From assembly GCA_038521865.1 (NCBI GenBank), contig JBCBKO010000001.1, positions 1,262,739-1,326,738 on the forward strand: 64,000 nt of DNA. Reading direction: 5' to 3'. Each line of letters starts with the position of its first letter. Positions within the stretch are counted from its first letter, which is position 1. The position numbers and the translations under genes were made by a program. The notes beneath the pieces were generated by a model that had not been told where the DNA came from, ran no database searches, and worked only from the letters and a program-made list of their open reading frames with translations. This DNA is from CALBPI01 sp038521865 (GTDB lineage Bacteria > Pseudomonadota > Gammaproteobacteria > Steroidobacterales > Woeseiaceae). Below, piece after piece: positions 33,810-42,578 of this stretch.

Positions 33810-34418
33810 ATGTTGAAGGTGGGCGTGACTGGCGGTATTGCGAGCGGAAAGACGCAGGTCTCAGATGCACTCGGTGCCGCGGGCGCGTCCGTCGTCGATA
33901 CCGATGTGATCTCACGCGAGGTAGTTGCTCCCGGTACTGACGGACTCAAAGAGATCGAAACTCAGCTCGGATCCGAATTTGTCTCCGAGTCCGGCGCTTT
34001 GGATCGAGCTGCTCTGCGTGCGCATGTTTTTGAACACCCTGAAGCCAGACGAACCCTCGAGTCCATCACCCACCCGCGTATCGGCGCACAAGTAGTGAAG
34101 CAGTTGTCCGAGGCTTCCGGCGACTATGTCGTTGTGGTGGTGCCTTTGTTGGCCAATTCACCGTTGCGCGCGATTCTTGACCGGATCCTGGTGGTCGACT
34201 GCGACCCGGCATTACAGGTCCGTCGCCTGCTGGCGCGCGACGGCGGTAGTCCGGAGCTCGCGTTATCGATGATCGCTGCGCAAACAGACCGAGAATCCCG
34301 CCTGAGACTCGCTAATGACGTACTCGATAACAGTGGCTCGATCGAATCGCTGCTTCAAAGGTGCACCGCGTTGCATCACTTTTATTGTCAACTGTCGGTC
34401 GCTACCGACACCGTATGA
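33810..34418 (+). CDS. coaE: Dephospho-CoA kinase
   Basis: 202 residues with P-loop GGIASGKT near the N-terminus, the VVDTDVISREVV motif and the RRLLARDGGS lid. It makes the last step of CoA synthesis. Its place directly after pilD is conserved in many gammaproteobacteria and reflects co-transcription, not a pilus role. Confidence 0.95.
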   Translation: MLKVGVTGGIASGKTQVSDALGAAGASVVDTDVISREVVAPGTDGLKEIETQLGSEFVSESGALDRAALRAHVFEHPEARRTLESITHPRIGAQVVKQLSEASGDYVVVVVPLLANSPLRAILDRILVVDCDPALQVRRLLARDGGSPELALSMIAAQTDRESRLRLANDVLDNSGSIESLLQRCTALHHFYCQLSVATDTV

Positions 34419-34498
34419 CCGCGATCAAGCCCTGTGAATTTGCGCTCTAGGCGCCGTGGGGCGCAGAATAGCTGGACTTCGGATCCTGGCACCGACGG

Positions 34499-35299
34499 AT
34501 GGTAACTGCTGCGGAACAGACAGGCGCACATCGCGAAGCGGCGGTGGCGACCTATGAACAACCGCTCAATGAGCGGATGAGGACTTTTTTGCGCCTTGAG
34601 TTCCTGTACCGCCAAACCGAATACCACGTCGCTGACAACACCGATATGGCTGCTCGCAAGGCGATAGACGGATTACTGGAGATCGTGGCGATCCTCGCAC
34701 GCGGTGACGTGCGCAGTGAGGTCATGAAGGAGCTTGAACGCCAAATCGACCAATTGCGTTGCTTTGCCCGAAATCCGGACGTCGATGGCGGGCGTTTGCA
34801 AGCGTCTATTGATGAAGTCTCCCGCATACGTGAGAGCGTCAATGCCATCGGCACACATTACCTGCAACCGCTTAAGGACAACGAGTTCCTTAGTGCGATC
34901 AAACACAGAAGTGCTATTCCAGGTGGTACCTGTGAGTTCGACTTGCCGCTCTTCAGTCATTGGTTGCGGCGACCGTATGAGGCGCGCCGCGAAGACATCG
35001 ATTCTTGGTTGCAGGATCTGCGTCCGCTTTGCGGCGCAGTCAAACACATCATGTGGTTGATCCGTCAAACGGCAACCGCATCGGATTGTGTCGCAGAGTC
35101 AGGAATGTATCAGCACGCCATTGCACGCGATTCGAACTGCCGGATGCTGCGCGTCCAGATCGCGCATGCCGGCGCAATGTTCCCTGAGGTCAGCGGCAGT
35201 CCGCAACGCTTCACAATTCGTTTCATGGTCTGGCAAGGCATCGAACATCGCCCTTCTCAGACGCGCGAGGATGTCCCTTTCCGGCTGTATGTTTGCTAG
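34499..35299 (+). CDS. zapD: Cell division protein ZapD
   Basis: 266 residues of the DUF1342/ZapD family, with YEQPLNERMRTFLRLEFLYRQ near the N-terminus and FMVWQGIEHRPSQTREDVPF near the C-terminus. ZapD bundles FtsZ filaments at the Z ring. ATG 34499 is taken as the start; a GTG at 34544 lies closer to the usual family N-terminus. It follows coaE by 80 nt and its stop interlocks with that of convergent mutT. Confidence 0.93.
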   Translation: MVTAAEQTGAHREAAVATYEQPLNERMRTFLRLEFLYRQTEYHVADNTDMAARKAIDGLLEIVAILARGDVRSEVMKELERQIDQLRCFARNPDVDGGRLQASIDEVSRIRESVNAIGTHYLQPLKDNEFLSAIKHRSAIPGGTCEFDLPLFSHWLRRPYEARREDIDSWLQDLRPLCGAVKHIMWLIRQTATASDCVAESGMYQHAIARDSNCRMLRVQIAHAGAMFPEVSGSPQRFTIRFMVWQGIEHRPSQTREDVPFRLYVC

Positions 35300-35691
35300 G
35301 GACTGAGAAGCGCATCAATTACTGGCGTGTTTGCCGGTAAAAACTCATAAGACTGAAGCGTGTCCCGGCGCGCCCATTTTATGGTCTGGCCTTCCATCGA
35401 CGCAGGCTCGCCTTCCCAGCGAGAGACCATCAGAAAATACAGTCGAACGCTGTGCTTTTCGTAGTCGTGGGCAATTTCCAGAAACGGCTGCGACGCTCGG
35501 ATATCGATGCCAAGCTCCTCGACTAACTCACGCTGCAATGCCTGATCGGGCGACTCCCCGGATTCGATTTTCCCACCGGGAAACTCCCAGAGTCCCGCAC
35601 CGTGCTTTCCATCGGGTCGTTGTGCGATCAGCACGAAGTGCTGGCGCTCCAGGATACCGGCAACAACGCGGATGACCGGCGATGTGTCCAA
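35296..35691 (-). CDS. mutT: MutT-type Nudix hydrolase (8-oxo-dGTP diphosphatase)
   Basis: 131 residues from TTG 35691. The Nudix box runs GGKIESGESPDQALQRELVE then ELGI, matching GX5EX7REUXEEXGU. It removes 8-oxo-dGTP from the nucleotide pool. A TTG at 35742 would start inside secA; the TTG three nt after the secA stop gives the usual family length. The secA-mutT order is as in E. coli. No strong ribosome site is visible, so translation may depend on coupling with secA. Confidence 0.9.
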   Translation of the reverse strand: MDTSPVIRVVAGILERQHFVLIAQRPDGKHGAGLWEFPGGKIESGESPDQALQRELVEELGIDIRASQPFLEIAHDYEKHSVRLYFLMVSRWEGEPASMEGQTIKWARRDTLQSYEFLPANTPVIDALLSP

Positions 35692-35693
35692 GG

Positions 35694-38453
35694 TCAGGAA
35701 AGCTTGCCGTGACAGTGCTTGTATTTCTTGCCCGACCCGCAAGGACAGGGTTGGTTCCGCCCGACCTTAGGTTGCTCGCGCCGGAACGTCTCCTGAGCAG
35801 CTGCTGGCGTGACTGCACCCTGAGGCGGTTGATCCGAGCCGAGTCCGGGCGCAGCGGCATGCTGAAACTTCAGAGCCTCGGCCTGGCGTCGCTCTTCTTC
35901 TAGCTTCTCGATTTCCTCTTCGCTGCGAATGCGCATTCGCGCCAACTTGGAAACTGCCTCGCGCTTCACGGTGTCGAGCATGTCTGCAAACATCTCAAAC
36001 GCTTCGCGCTTGTATTCCTGTTTAGGGTTTTTCTGACCGTATCCGCGCAAGCCAATACCCTGGCGCAAATAATCCAAAGCGGCGAGATGCTCTTTCCAAT
36101 CGAAATCGAGCTGCTGGAGCATCACGGCCTTTTCAAGCTGGCGCAACATCTCTGAGCCAATTTCTTTCTCGCGAGCCACAAAGGTTTCATCAACCGCTTT
36201 GTGCACCCGCTCACGGATACCCTCGACACTCAGGGTCGAATCTTCGTTGAGCCACCTTTGCACATCGACGGGCGTGCCGAACTCAGCGCCAAGAACCTGC
36301 TGTAGACCGTTGGCATCCCACTGCTCCTCAATGCTGTTCGGCGGGAAGAATTCATCGAATACGTTATCGATGACTTCAGCACGAATCTCCGCAACCGAGT
36401 CGCCAATCTCTTCGGCTGCCATCAATTCGGAACGCTGGTGATAGATGACCTTGCGCTGTTCGTTCGCAACGTCATCGTATTCGAGCAAGTTCTTGCGGAT
36501 ATCGAAGTTGTGTCCTTCGACCTTGCGCTGCGCGCCGGCGATCTGACGTGTCAACATGCCACTTTCGATGGCCTCACCTTCTCGCATTCCAACGCGTTGC
36601 AGCAGCGCCTTGGTGCGATCGGGATCACCGAAGATCCGCATCAGGTTGTCTTCCATCGAGAGGAAGAATCGGCTCGACCCCGGGTCCCCTTGTCGACCGG
36701 AACGACCGCGAAGCTGGTTATCGATACGGCGAGACTCATGACGTTCCGTACCGACGATATGCAGGCCACCTGACTCCAGGACCTCGTCGTGACGTTTCTG
36801 CCAGGCCTCCCGTACCGCTGCTTTTTCGCGCTCGGTCGCGTCCTCACCCAGTGCCTCGAGCTCAACCTCAAGACTGCCACCGAGGACGATATCCGTTCCA
36901 CGTCCGGCCATATTGGTAGCAATCGTCACCGCACCCGGGCGCCCGGCCTGAGCAACGATGCCCGCTTCGCGCTCATGCTGCTTGGCGTTCAACACCTCAT
37001 GCTTGATGTTCTTTGTCTTGAGTGCACGGCTCAACAGCTCCGACATCTCGATTGAGGTGGTACCCACCAGCACGGGCTGCTTGCGTTCGCGGCATTCCTC
37101 GATGTCTTCCACGATCGCATCAAACTTGTCTTGTTGGGTAAGGAACACGAGGTCCTTACGATCGTCGCGCACCATAGGGCGGTGGGTAGGGATGACTACA
37201 ACCTCAAGCCCATAAATCTGTTGGAATTCGAACGCTTCAGTATCCGCGGTGCCGGTCATGCCCGACAGCTTGTTGTAGATACGAAAGAAATTCTGGAAGG
37301 TGATCGACGCGACTGTCTGGTTCTCGGCCTTGATCGACAGACCTTCTTTTGCCTCGACAGCCTGGTGCAGACCTTCAGACCAGCGACGGCCGGGCATCGT
37401 TCGACCCGTAAACTCATCGACAATCACGATCTCACCGTCCTGCACGATATATTCGACATCGCGCTGGTAAAGATGATGCGCACGGATCGCTGCGGTCAGG
37501 TGATGCACCAGTTTGATATTGCCCGCATCGTAAAGACTCTCGCCTTCACCGATGAGACCTGCTTCGGTCATCAGCTGTTCCGCCCGCTCGTGACCCTGCT
37601 CGGTCATGAACGCCTGGCGCGATTTGCGGTCGATGGTGAAGTCACCACGCGCCTCTTCGGTTAACTCCTCAATAGGACCCTTAAGACCAAATTTATCGGG
37701 TACCTCCTCCTCGACTTCCTGGAGTTTCAGTTTTGGCACCAACTTATTGATACGTTCATAGAGATCCGTGCGCTGCTCCGACGGTCCCGAAATAATGAGC
37801 GGCGTTCTCGCCTCATCGATCAGGATTGAGTCGACCTCATCTACGATGGCGAAGTTGAGTTCACGCTGCACGCGATCCTCTAGGCGATAGGCAAGATTGT
37901 CGCGAAGGTAATCGAATCCGAGTTCGTTGTTGGTTGCATACGTGATGTCGGCTGCGTAGGCCGCGCGTTTTTCTTCCGTCGCCATGCCGCTGCGCACGAC
38001 GGCAACTGTTTGACCTAACAACTCGTACACCGGGCGCATCCACTCGGCGTCACGCGCAGCCAAATATTCGTTGACGGTGACGATGTGCACACCCTTCCCA
38101 GACAGCGCATTAAGATATGCAGCCAGGGTCGCCATCAGCGTCTTCCCCTCACCCGTGCGCATTTCGCTGATATCGCCGTTGTGCAGCACCATCGCACCGA
38201 TCATCTGCACGTCATAATGGCGCATACCCAACGTGCGATGGGCCGCTTCGCGAACGAGTGCAAAAGCTTCAGGCAACAGATCGTCCAGTGACGTGCCTCC
38301 GGCGGCGCGCGCCCGTAGATCGGCGCTACGGGCCTGCAGCTCAGTTTCGCTCAGTGCTTTGAGCTCGTCCTCCATCGCATTAATGCGCTTGACGACTTTC
38401 TGATAGGACTTGACCAGTCGCTGGTTGCGACTTCCAAAGATGCGCGAAAACAC
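35694..38453 (-). CDS. secA: Preprotein translocase ATPase SecA
   Basis: 919 residues. N-terminal KSYQKVVKRINAMEDE, nucleotide-binding domain with MRTGEGKTLMATLAAYLNAL, DEAD motif VDEVDSILIDEARTPLIISG, peptide cross-linking domain, second nucleotide domain (TNMAGRGTDIVLGG), helical scaffold, and the C-terminal zinc SecB-binding tail CPCGSGKKYKHCHG. It drives Sec-dependent export. No secM gene is upstream; the 146-nt leader carries a palindrome instead. Confidence 0.98.
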   Translation of the reverse strand: MFSRIFGSRNQRLVKSYQKVVKRINAMEDELKALSETELQARSADLRARAAGGTSLDDLLPEAFALVREAAHRTLGMRHYDVQMIGAMVLHNGDISEMRTGEGKTLMATLAAYLNALSGKGVHIVTVNEYLAARDAEWMRPVYELLGQTVAVVRSGMATEEKRAAYAADITYATNNELGFDYLRDNLAYRLEDRVQRELNFAIVDEVDSILIDEARTPLIISGPSEQRTDLYERINKLVPKLKLQEVEEEVPDKFGLKGPIEELTEEARGDFTIDRKSRQAFMTEQGHERAEQLMTEAGLIGEGESLYDAGNIKLVHHLTAAIRAHHLYQRDVEYIVQDGEIVIVDEFTGRTMPGRRWSEGLHQAVEAKEGLSIKAENQTVASITFQNFFRIYNKLSGMTGTADTEAFEFQQIYGLEVVVIPTHRPMVRDDRKDLVFLTQQDKFDAIVEDIEECRERKQPVLVGTTSIEMSELLSRALKTKNIKHEVLNAKQHEREAGIVAQAGRPGAVTIATNMAGRGTDIVLGGSLEVELEALGEDATEREKAAVREAWQKRHDEVLESGGLHIVGTERHESRRIDNQLRGRSGRQGDPGSSRFFLSMEDNLMRIFGDPDRTKALLQRVGMREGEAIESGMLTRQIAGAQRKVEGHNFDIRKNLLEYDDVANEQRKVIYHQRSELMAAEEIGDSVAEIRAEVIDNVFDEFFPPNSIEEQWDANGLQQVLGAEFGTPVDVQRWLNEDSTLSVEGIRERVHKAVDETFVAREKEIGSEMLRQLEKAVMLQQLDFDWKEHLAALDYLRQGIGLRGYGQKNPKQEYKREAFEMFADMLDTVKREAVSKLARMRIRSEEEIEKLEEERRQAEALKFQHAAAPGLGSDQPPQGAVTPAAAQETFRREQPKVGRNQPCPCGSGKKYKHCHGKLS

Positions 38454-38548
38454 AGCCTTACAGGCTCCTTGCGAAAAATTTGATGGTTATTCTAGGCGTT
38501 AGTGCGAGCAGCACCAATGACCTTTCCCCGTTATCCGGTTCAAGATTG

Positions 38549-38560
38549 GCACGATCGTGC
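38549..38560. other. 12-bp palindrome upstream of secA
   Basis: GCACGATCGTGC is a perfect palindrome in the 146-nt gap between the M23-type gene and secA. The same gap holds TGACCC-GGTTTTTT-GGGTCA (38577-38596 in minus-strand reading), just after the M23 stop. One or both could control secA or end the upstream transcript. No good sigma-70 promoter was identified by eye. Confidence 0.4.
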
Positions 38561-38599
38561 GTTATTCAAGGTGTTGTGACCCAAAAAACCGGGTCAGGT

Positions 38600-39529
38600 T
38601 CAGGGGGCTCGACCCCGGATATACCCCACCGGGTTTTGATTTTTGCCGTCTTTTAGGACCTCAAAATGGAGGTTAGGTCCTGTTGCTCGGCCGGTGGAAC
38701 CCATGAGACCGATAATCTGGCCTTTCTCAACTTCGTCACCGACGCTCACGTGGTTCTCTGCGTTGTGCGCGTAGCGAGTTACGTAGCCGTCACCGTGATC
38801 GATCTCGACCATCATTCCGTAGCCGTACCGGTTCCCTGAGTACGTCACCACGCCGGAGGCGACAGAGCGAATCTCCGCGCCGGCGCGGGCCGCGATATCC
38901 ACCCCTTTGTGGCGGGCCTGCTTCCCGGTGAACGGATCGGTTCGCGTGCCGTAATGCGAAGAAATCCAACCCCCGAGTACTGGCCGACCCTTCGGCATAA
39001 TGCGCTCGCCAAGGTTACGAGTCAGCATCATGCTTTCCAACACTCCGAGCTGGCGAGCACGGTCTTCCATCTGAACATCAAGCGATGCCAGCTGCCGCAC
39101 CAGTGAGGCCTCGTCCATATCATCCAGCAGCTCTGTTTCCTCGGGACCACCAATCGGTGGTACGGATTCGAAGTCGAACTCCCCGTCTTCCAGACCTGCC
39201 ATCTCTGTGAGACGCTGGCCAAGAGCGTCAAGCCGCACAACGTGCGCGTTCATCTGCCCTATTCGGATCGCCAACGCATCCAAAGTGTCCTGAGCCTCGC
39301 GCTTGGCGAGCTGCAGCTCTTCATTCTGCTCCAGGAGCTCGGCGCGCATCTGGAGTAATTCTTCCTGGTCGACCGCACCGGTATGCTTCAGCGCCAATGT
39401 GTAGCCGCCTGCAAAAACCACCAGCGCGGTGATGCACAGGAGTGCGGAAGCCGCAGCAACGAATCCTAAGGAGGTCAGGCGGAACTGTTTTGGTCCGCGG
39501 GACCCGTTGCTAAAGATAACTACATTCAT
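38600..39529 (-). CDS. M23-type LytM-domain envelope protein with altered HxH motif
   Basis: 309 residues from ATG 39529. One membrane anchor lies at about 20-45, a coiled coil at 54-110, a linker rich in acid residues, then a LytM domain at about 190-300. Zinc and catalytic positions include His207 and Asp211 (RHKGVD), His255 (RYAHN) and His288 (NLHFEV), but the first residue of the HxH motif is Asn286. Active M23 enzymes normally have His there, so catalysis is doubtful; it may instead activate amidases, as degenerate LytM proteins do. The position between secA and dciA/lpxC is common in gammaproteobacteria. Confidence 0.9.
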   Translation of the reverse strand: MNVVIFSNGSRGPKQFRLTSLGFVAAASALLCITALVVFAGGYTLALKHTGAVDQEELLQMRAELLEQNEELQLAKREAQDTLDALAIRIGQMNAHVVRLDALGQRLTEMAGLEDGEFDFESVPPIGGPEETELLDDMDEASLVRQLASLDVQMEDRARQLGVLESMMLTRNLGERIMPKGRPVLGGWISSHYGTRTDPFTGKQARHKGVDIAARAGAEIRSVASGVVTYSGNRYGYGMMVEIDHGDGYVTRYAHNAENHVSVGDEVEKGQIIGLMGSTGRATGPNLHFEVLKDGKNQNPVGYIRGRAP

Positions 39530-39706
39530 TGAACGATTCAGGCTACCGAGGCGTTGCCGCCAAACTCTCACAAAAACCCGCACAGCGCCGGGGACTTATA
39601 TCGATGTCGCACTATGCCGAGTTAACTTTAGTTAAACCACCGACCTAGTCTCAAAGTGCTACCATCCGCGGCTGACTCTGCGAAACGCGTCACAAAACCG
39701 CTAGCA

Positions 39707-40021
39707 ATGCCGACCCGAAAACTAAATGACGTTCTGACCGACGGCAAGTCCGGATTGGCCGAGCTCTCGCGGACCGCGCAGCAAATGGTCGAACTTGTCG
39801 ACATTCTGAGGTCAGCACTTCCCGAGGAACTGCGCGGCGCGTTGCTCGGCGCAAGCCTCAACGACGACCAAACCCTGGCTGTGACCGCGTCCTCAAGCGC
39901 GCTGGGCGCGAGGCTTCGCTATCACACCGATGCGCTGTTGTCAGCTGCGCGCACAAACGGCGTTATGGCCACACGGTGCCGAATTCGCGTGAGTCCTCAG
40001 GCGAATACAGGCGACGGGTAG
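39707..40021 (+). CDS. DUF721 / DciA-like protein
   Basis: 104 residues from ATG 39707 (a GTG at 39656 is in frame). The DUF721 core runs from about residue 22 to 95 (VDILRSALPEELRGALLGAS, LRYHTDALL). DciA loads the replicative helicase DnaB in bacteria without DnaC. The gene is alone on the plus strand between the divergent M23-type gene and convergent lpxC, with which it overlaps by 25 nt. The family match is by pattern and context; the assignment to helicase loading is inferred. Confidence 0.75.
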   Translation: MPTRKLNDVLTDGKSGLAELSRTAQQMVELVDILRSALPEELRGALLGASLNDDQTLAVTASSSALGARLRYHTDALLSAARTNGVMATRCRIRVSPQANTGDG

Positions 40022-40905
40022 CTCACCGGAGCGTGGTCGGCCTCGTCGAAGGTTGCAAGATCGTAACAACTCCTGTCCTCTAGAATCGCTCGGACCAAAC
40101 GGTTATTCAGATCATGCCCCGATTTATACGCGGAGTATTCGCCAATCAGGCTGTGGCCCAACAGGTACAGATCGCCGACGGCGTCCAGAACCTTGTGCTT
40201 CACAAACTCATCATCGTAGCGCAAGCCGTCTTCGTTCAGGATGCGATAGTCATCCAGGACGATCGCGTTATCCATGCTCCCGCCCAGGGTCAGACCCAAT
40301 TCTCGGAGGGTTTCGATGTCTCGCATAAAACCAAAGGTACGCGCCCGGCTCACATCCCGCAGGAACGCGCTGGACGACAAATCCAAAGAAATCTGCTGGC
40401 GTTGCTTATTAATGACCGGATGATTGAATGAAATGCCGAAATTAATTCGGAACCCGTCGTAGGGAGTGAGCTCGGCCCACTTGTCGCCATCTTCCACTCG
40501 AATCTTCTTCTTGATTCGAATCAGCTTTTTCGGTGACTCCTGCTCCTCGATGCCCGCCGATTGGATCAGGAATACGAATGGCGCCGCGCTACCATCCATG
40601 ATCGGCACTTCGGGTGCGGTCACATCGACATACAAATTGTCGATACCCAGAGCGCAGACCGCTGACAACAGGTGTTCGACAGTCCCCACCTTGTGCTCAC
40701 CTTCAAAAAGGTTGGTACCCAGCATGGTTTCGCGCACACGGCGCCCGTCGGCGGGGATGTCTACGGGATCGGCCAGATCTGTCCGACGAAACACAACGCC
40801 GGTATTCGGCGCCGCCGGGCGCAGGGTCATGAGTACCTTGTCGCCAGTATGCAGACCGACCCCGGTCGCCCTAATCGCAGTTTTAAGTGTTCTTTGTCGT
40901 AGCAT
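39997..40905 (-). CDS. lpxC: UDP-3-O-acyl-GlcNAc deacetylase LpxC
   Basis: 302 residues from ATG 40905 (MLRQRTLKTAIRATGVGLHTG). Zinc ligands His78 (TVEHLL), His237 and Asp241 (KHKVLDAVGD), with catalytic His264 (SGHDLNN). It makes the committed step of lipid A synthesis, so the organism builds LPS. The gene follows ftsZ after a 384-nt gap, as in the enteric ftsZ-lpxC order. Upstream in-frame codons to 41028 show no similarity. Confidence 0.97.
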   Translation of the reverse strand: MLRQRTLKTAIRATGVGLHTGDKVLMTLRPAAPNTGVVFRRTDLADPVDIPADGRRVRETMLGTNLFEGEHKVGTVEHLLSAVCALGIDNLYVDVTAPEVPIMDGSAAPFVFLIQSAGIEEQESPKKLIRIKKKIRVEDGDKWAELTPYDGFRINFGISFNHPVINKQRQQISLDLSSSAFLRDVSRARTFGFMRDIETLRELGLTLGGSMDNAIVLDDYRILNEDGLRYDDEFVKHKVLDAVGDLYLLGHSLIGEYSAYKSGHDLNNRLVRAILEDRSCYDLATFDEADHAPVSYPSPVFA

Positions 40906-41289
40906 TACCACACATCTCGCTGGCACACGCAATTGCCTGCTGGCCTGTCCTACAGCCCACCACGGCACGCGCAAGTCTTTGTTTGCACAAAAATACTGCG
41001 CCGTCCTGGCACAGCAGCCCCCCAGCATGGCGTCAATGACGCCCCAATTTGTCTTGTGACTGTTGTTTTCGCGCCAAGTTCCACAGCTGCACCCAAGCAG
41101 TACCGCGGACCGTTCCGGCGTGCAAAATCAACAAGTTGGGTTGAGATAGTAACGAAAAATTCATAGAACGCAAGGAATCTGTAACGTTCCGGCACGCCGG
41201 TACAAGGCGTGAAAACGGGTCGAAGAGTCACCCGAGGCAGGTCCCAGGCCGCAGCGGTGAGCAGCTGCGGCCTGGGAATTCACATGGGG
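40906..41289 (-). promoter_or_regulatory. ftsZ-lpxC intergenic region with strong hairpin
   Basis: 384 nt without a gene (the 40950-41231 frame lacks any family features). At 41242-41277, TCCCAGGCCGCAG pairs with CTGCGGCCTGGGA, a 13-bp stem 12 nt after the ftsZ stop, without a T-run. It may end or process the ftsZ transcript. The lpxC promoter should lie between this hairpin and 40906, but no convincing -35/-10 pair was found by eye. Confidence 0.5.
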
Positions 41290-42492
41290 CTAGTCCGCCT
41301 GACGACGGAGGAATGCCGGGATATCGAGCAGGTCCTCCTGCAGCATGCCGTCGCCGAAGCCGTCTCCGACGGCCCGCTTGGCCTTGCTACGCCCAACGGC
41401 TGGCTTGTCGAACTCGTTGTAGTTCGGTGCCGCAGGCGGCGTCGTGACGCCCGGCTCGACTAGCGCCTGCGACTCGGTCGGCGCCGCGACATTGCTATCG
41501 CGTCGTACGACACGCATCGGTGCCTTCTGAGCCTGACCCTGGCCGAGGCCGGTGGCCACAACCGTAACGCGGATGCTGTTGCTCATGTCCTGATCGATAA
41601 CCGTGCCGACGACAACAGTCGCCTCATCAGACGCGAACGCCTTGATCGTCTCGCCCACTTCCTGGAACTCTCCAATCGACAGATCCATGCCAGCCGTCAC
41701 ATTGACGAGGATGCCGTTCGCACCCGCAAGGTTAATGTCCTCGAGTAGCGGACTGGACACCGCTTTCTCGGCAGCTTCACGCGCCCGATCCTCGCCAGAC
41801 GCCGTGCCGGAGCCCATCATGGCCATACCCATCTCGGCCATGACTGTTCTCACGTCCGCAAAGTCAACGTTGATGAGACCCGGACGCGTGATCAGTTCGG
41901 CGATGCCTTGAACCGCACCTTGAAGGACTTCATTTGCAGAACCGAAGGCATCCAACAGGGTCGTTTCAGCGCCCAGCACAGACAACAGCTTTTCGTTGGG
42001 GATTGTGATCAGCGAGTCGACATATTTACCCAGCTCTGCAATCCCCTGATCTGCGATGCTTGCGCGTTTCACGCCTTCCATCGAGAACGGCTTGGTCACG
42101 ACCGCTACGGTCAGAATGCCCATCTCTTTGGCAACCTGGGCGACCACCGGAGCCGCACCCGTGCCTGTGCCACCGCCCATGCCTGCCGTAATAAACAGCA
42201 TGTCGGCGCCTTCGATGACTTCCTGAATGCGGTCACGATCTTCCATCGCTGCCTGGCGACCGACTTCTGGGTTCGCGCCGGCACCGAGGCCTTTTGTAAT
42301 GTTGCAGCCAATCTGAATGCCGGTACGTACCTGAACATTCTTCAGCGCCTGCGCATCCGTGTTTGCGCAAACAAAGTCCACGCCTTCTATTCCCGAATCC
42401 ACCATGTAGGAAACAGCGTTGCCGCCGCCGCCACCGACACCGATCACCTTGATGACCGCCGTTTGGCTGTGTGCATCCATAAGTTCAAACAT
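41290..42492 (-). CDS. ftsZ: Cell division GTPase FtsZ
   Basis: 400 residues from ATG 42492, preceded by GAGGTGAG. GTP-binding GVGGGGGNAV near 20 and the tubulin signature GGGTGTGAAPV near 105, T7 region NVDFADVRTVM, a variable linker, and the conserved C-terminal peptide LDIPAFLRRQAD that binds FtsA and ZipA. It forms the Z ring. It is the last dcw gene, with an 86-nt gap after ftsA that may hold an extra promoter. Confidence 0.99.
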   Translation of the reverse strand: MFELMDAHSQTAVIKVIGVGGGGGNAVSYMVDSGIEGVDFVCANTDAQALKNVQVRTGIQIGCNITKGLGAGANPEVGRQAAMEDRDRIQEVIEGADMLFITAGMGGGTGTGAAPVVAQVAKEMGILTVAVVTKPFSMEGVKRASIADQGIAELGKYVDSLITIPNEKLLSVLGAETTLLDAFGSANEVLQGAVQGIAELITRPGLINVDFADVRTVMAEMGMAMMGSGTASGEDRAREAAEKAVSSPLLEDINLAGANGILVNVTAGMDLSIGEFQEVGETIKAFASDEATVVVGTVIDQDMSNSIRVTVVATGLGQGQAQKAPMRVVRRDSNVAAPTESQALVEPGVTTPPAAPNYNEFDKPAVGRSKAKRAVGDGFGDGMLQEDLLDIPAFLRRQAD

Positions 42493-42578
42493 TTTGCTCA
42501 CCTCTGTCTTTTGACAACTCAAATTCAACGATGTGACAGGTCTTCGCCTGCCTGTTTTCCAATTTCATTCTGTGGTGA

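Noticed and set aside
38547..38562. Sigma-54-like TTGGCAC near the secA palindrome
   Set aside because: The GG-to-GC spacing is one base short and no gene lies downstream on that strand.
40950..41231. 93-codon minus-strand frame between ftsZ and lpxC
   Set aside because: No family similarity, no ribosome site, and it lies in a region expected to hold the lpxC promoter.
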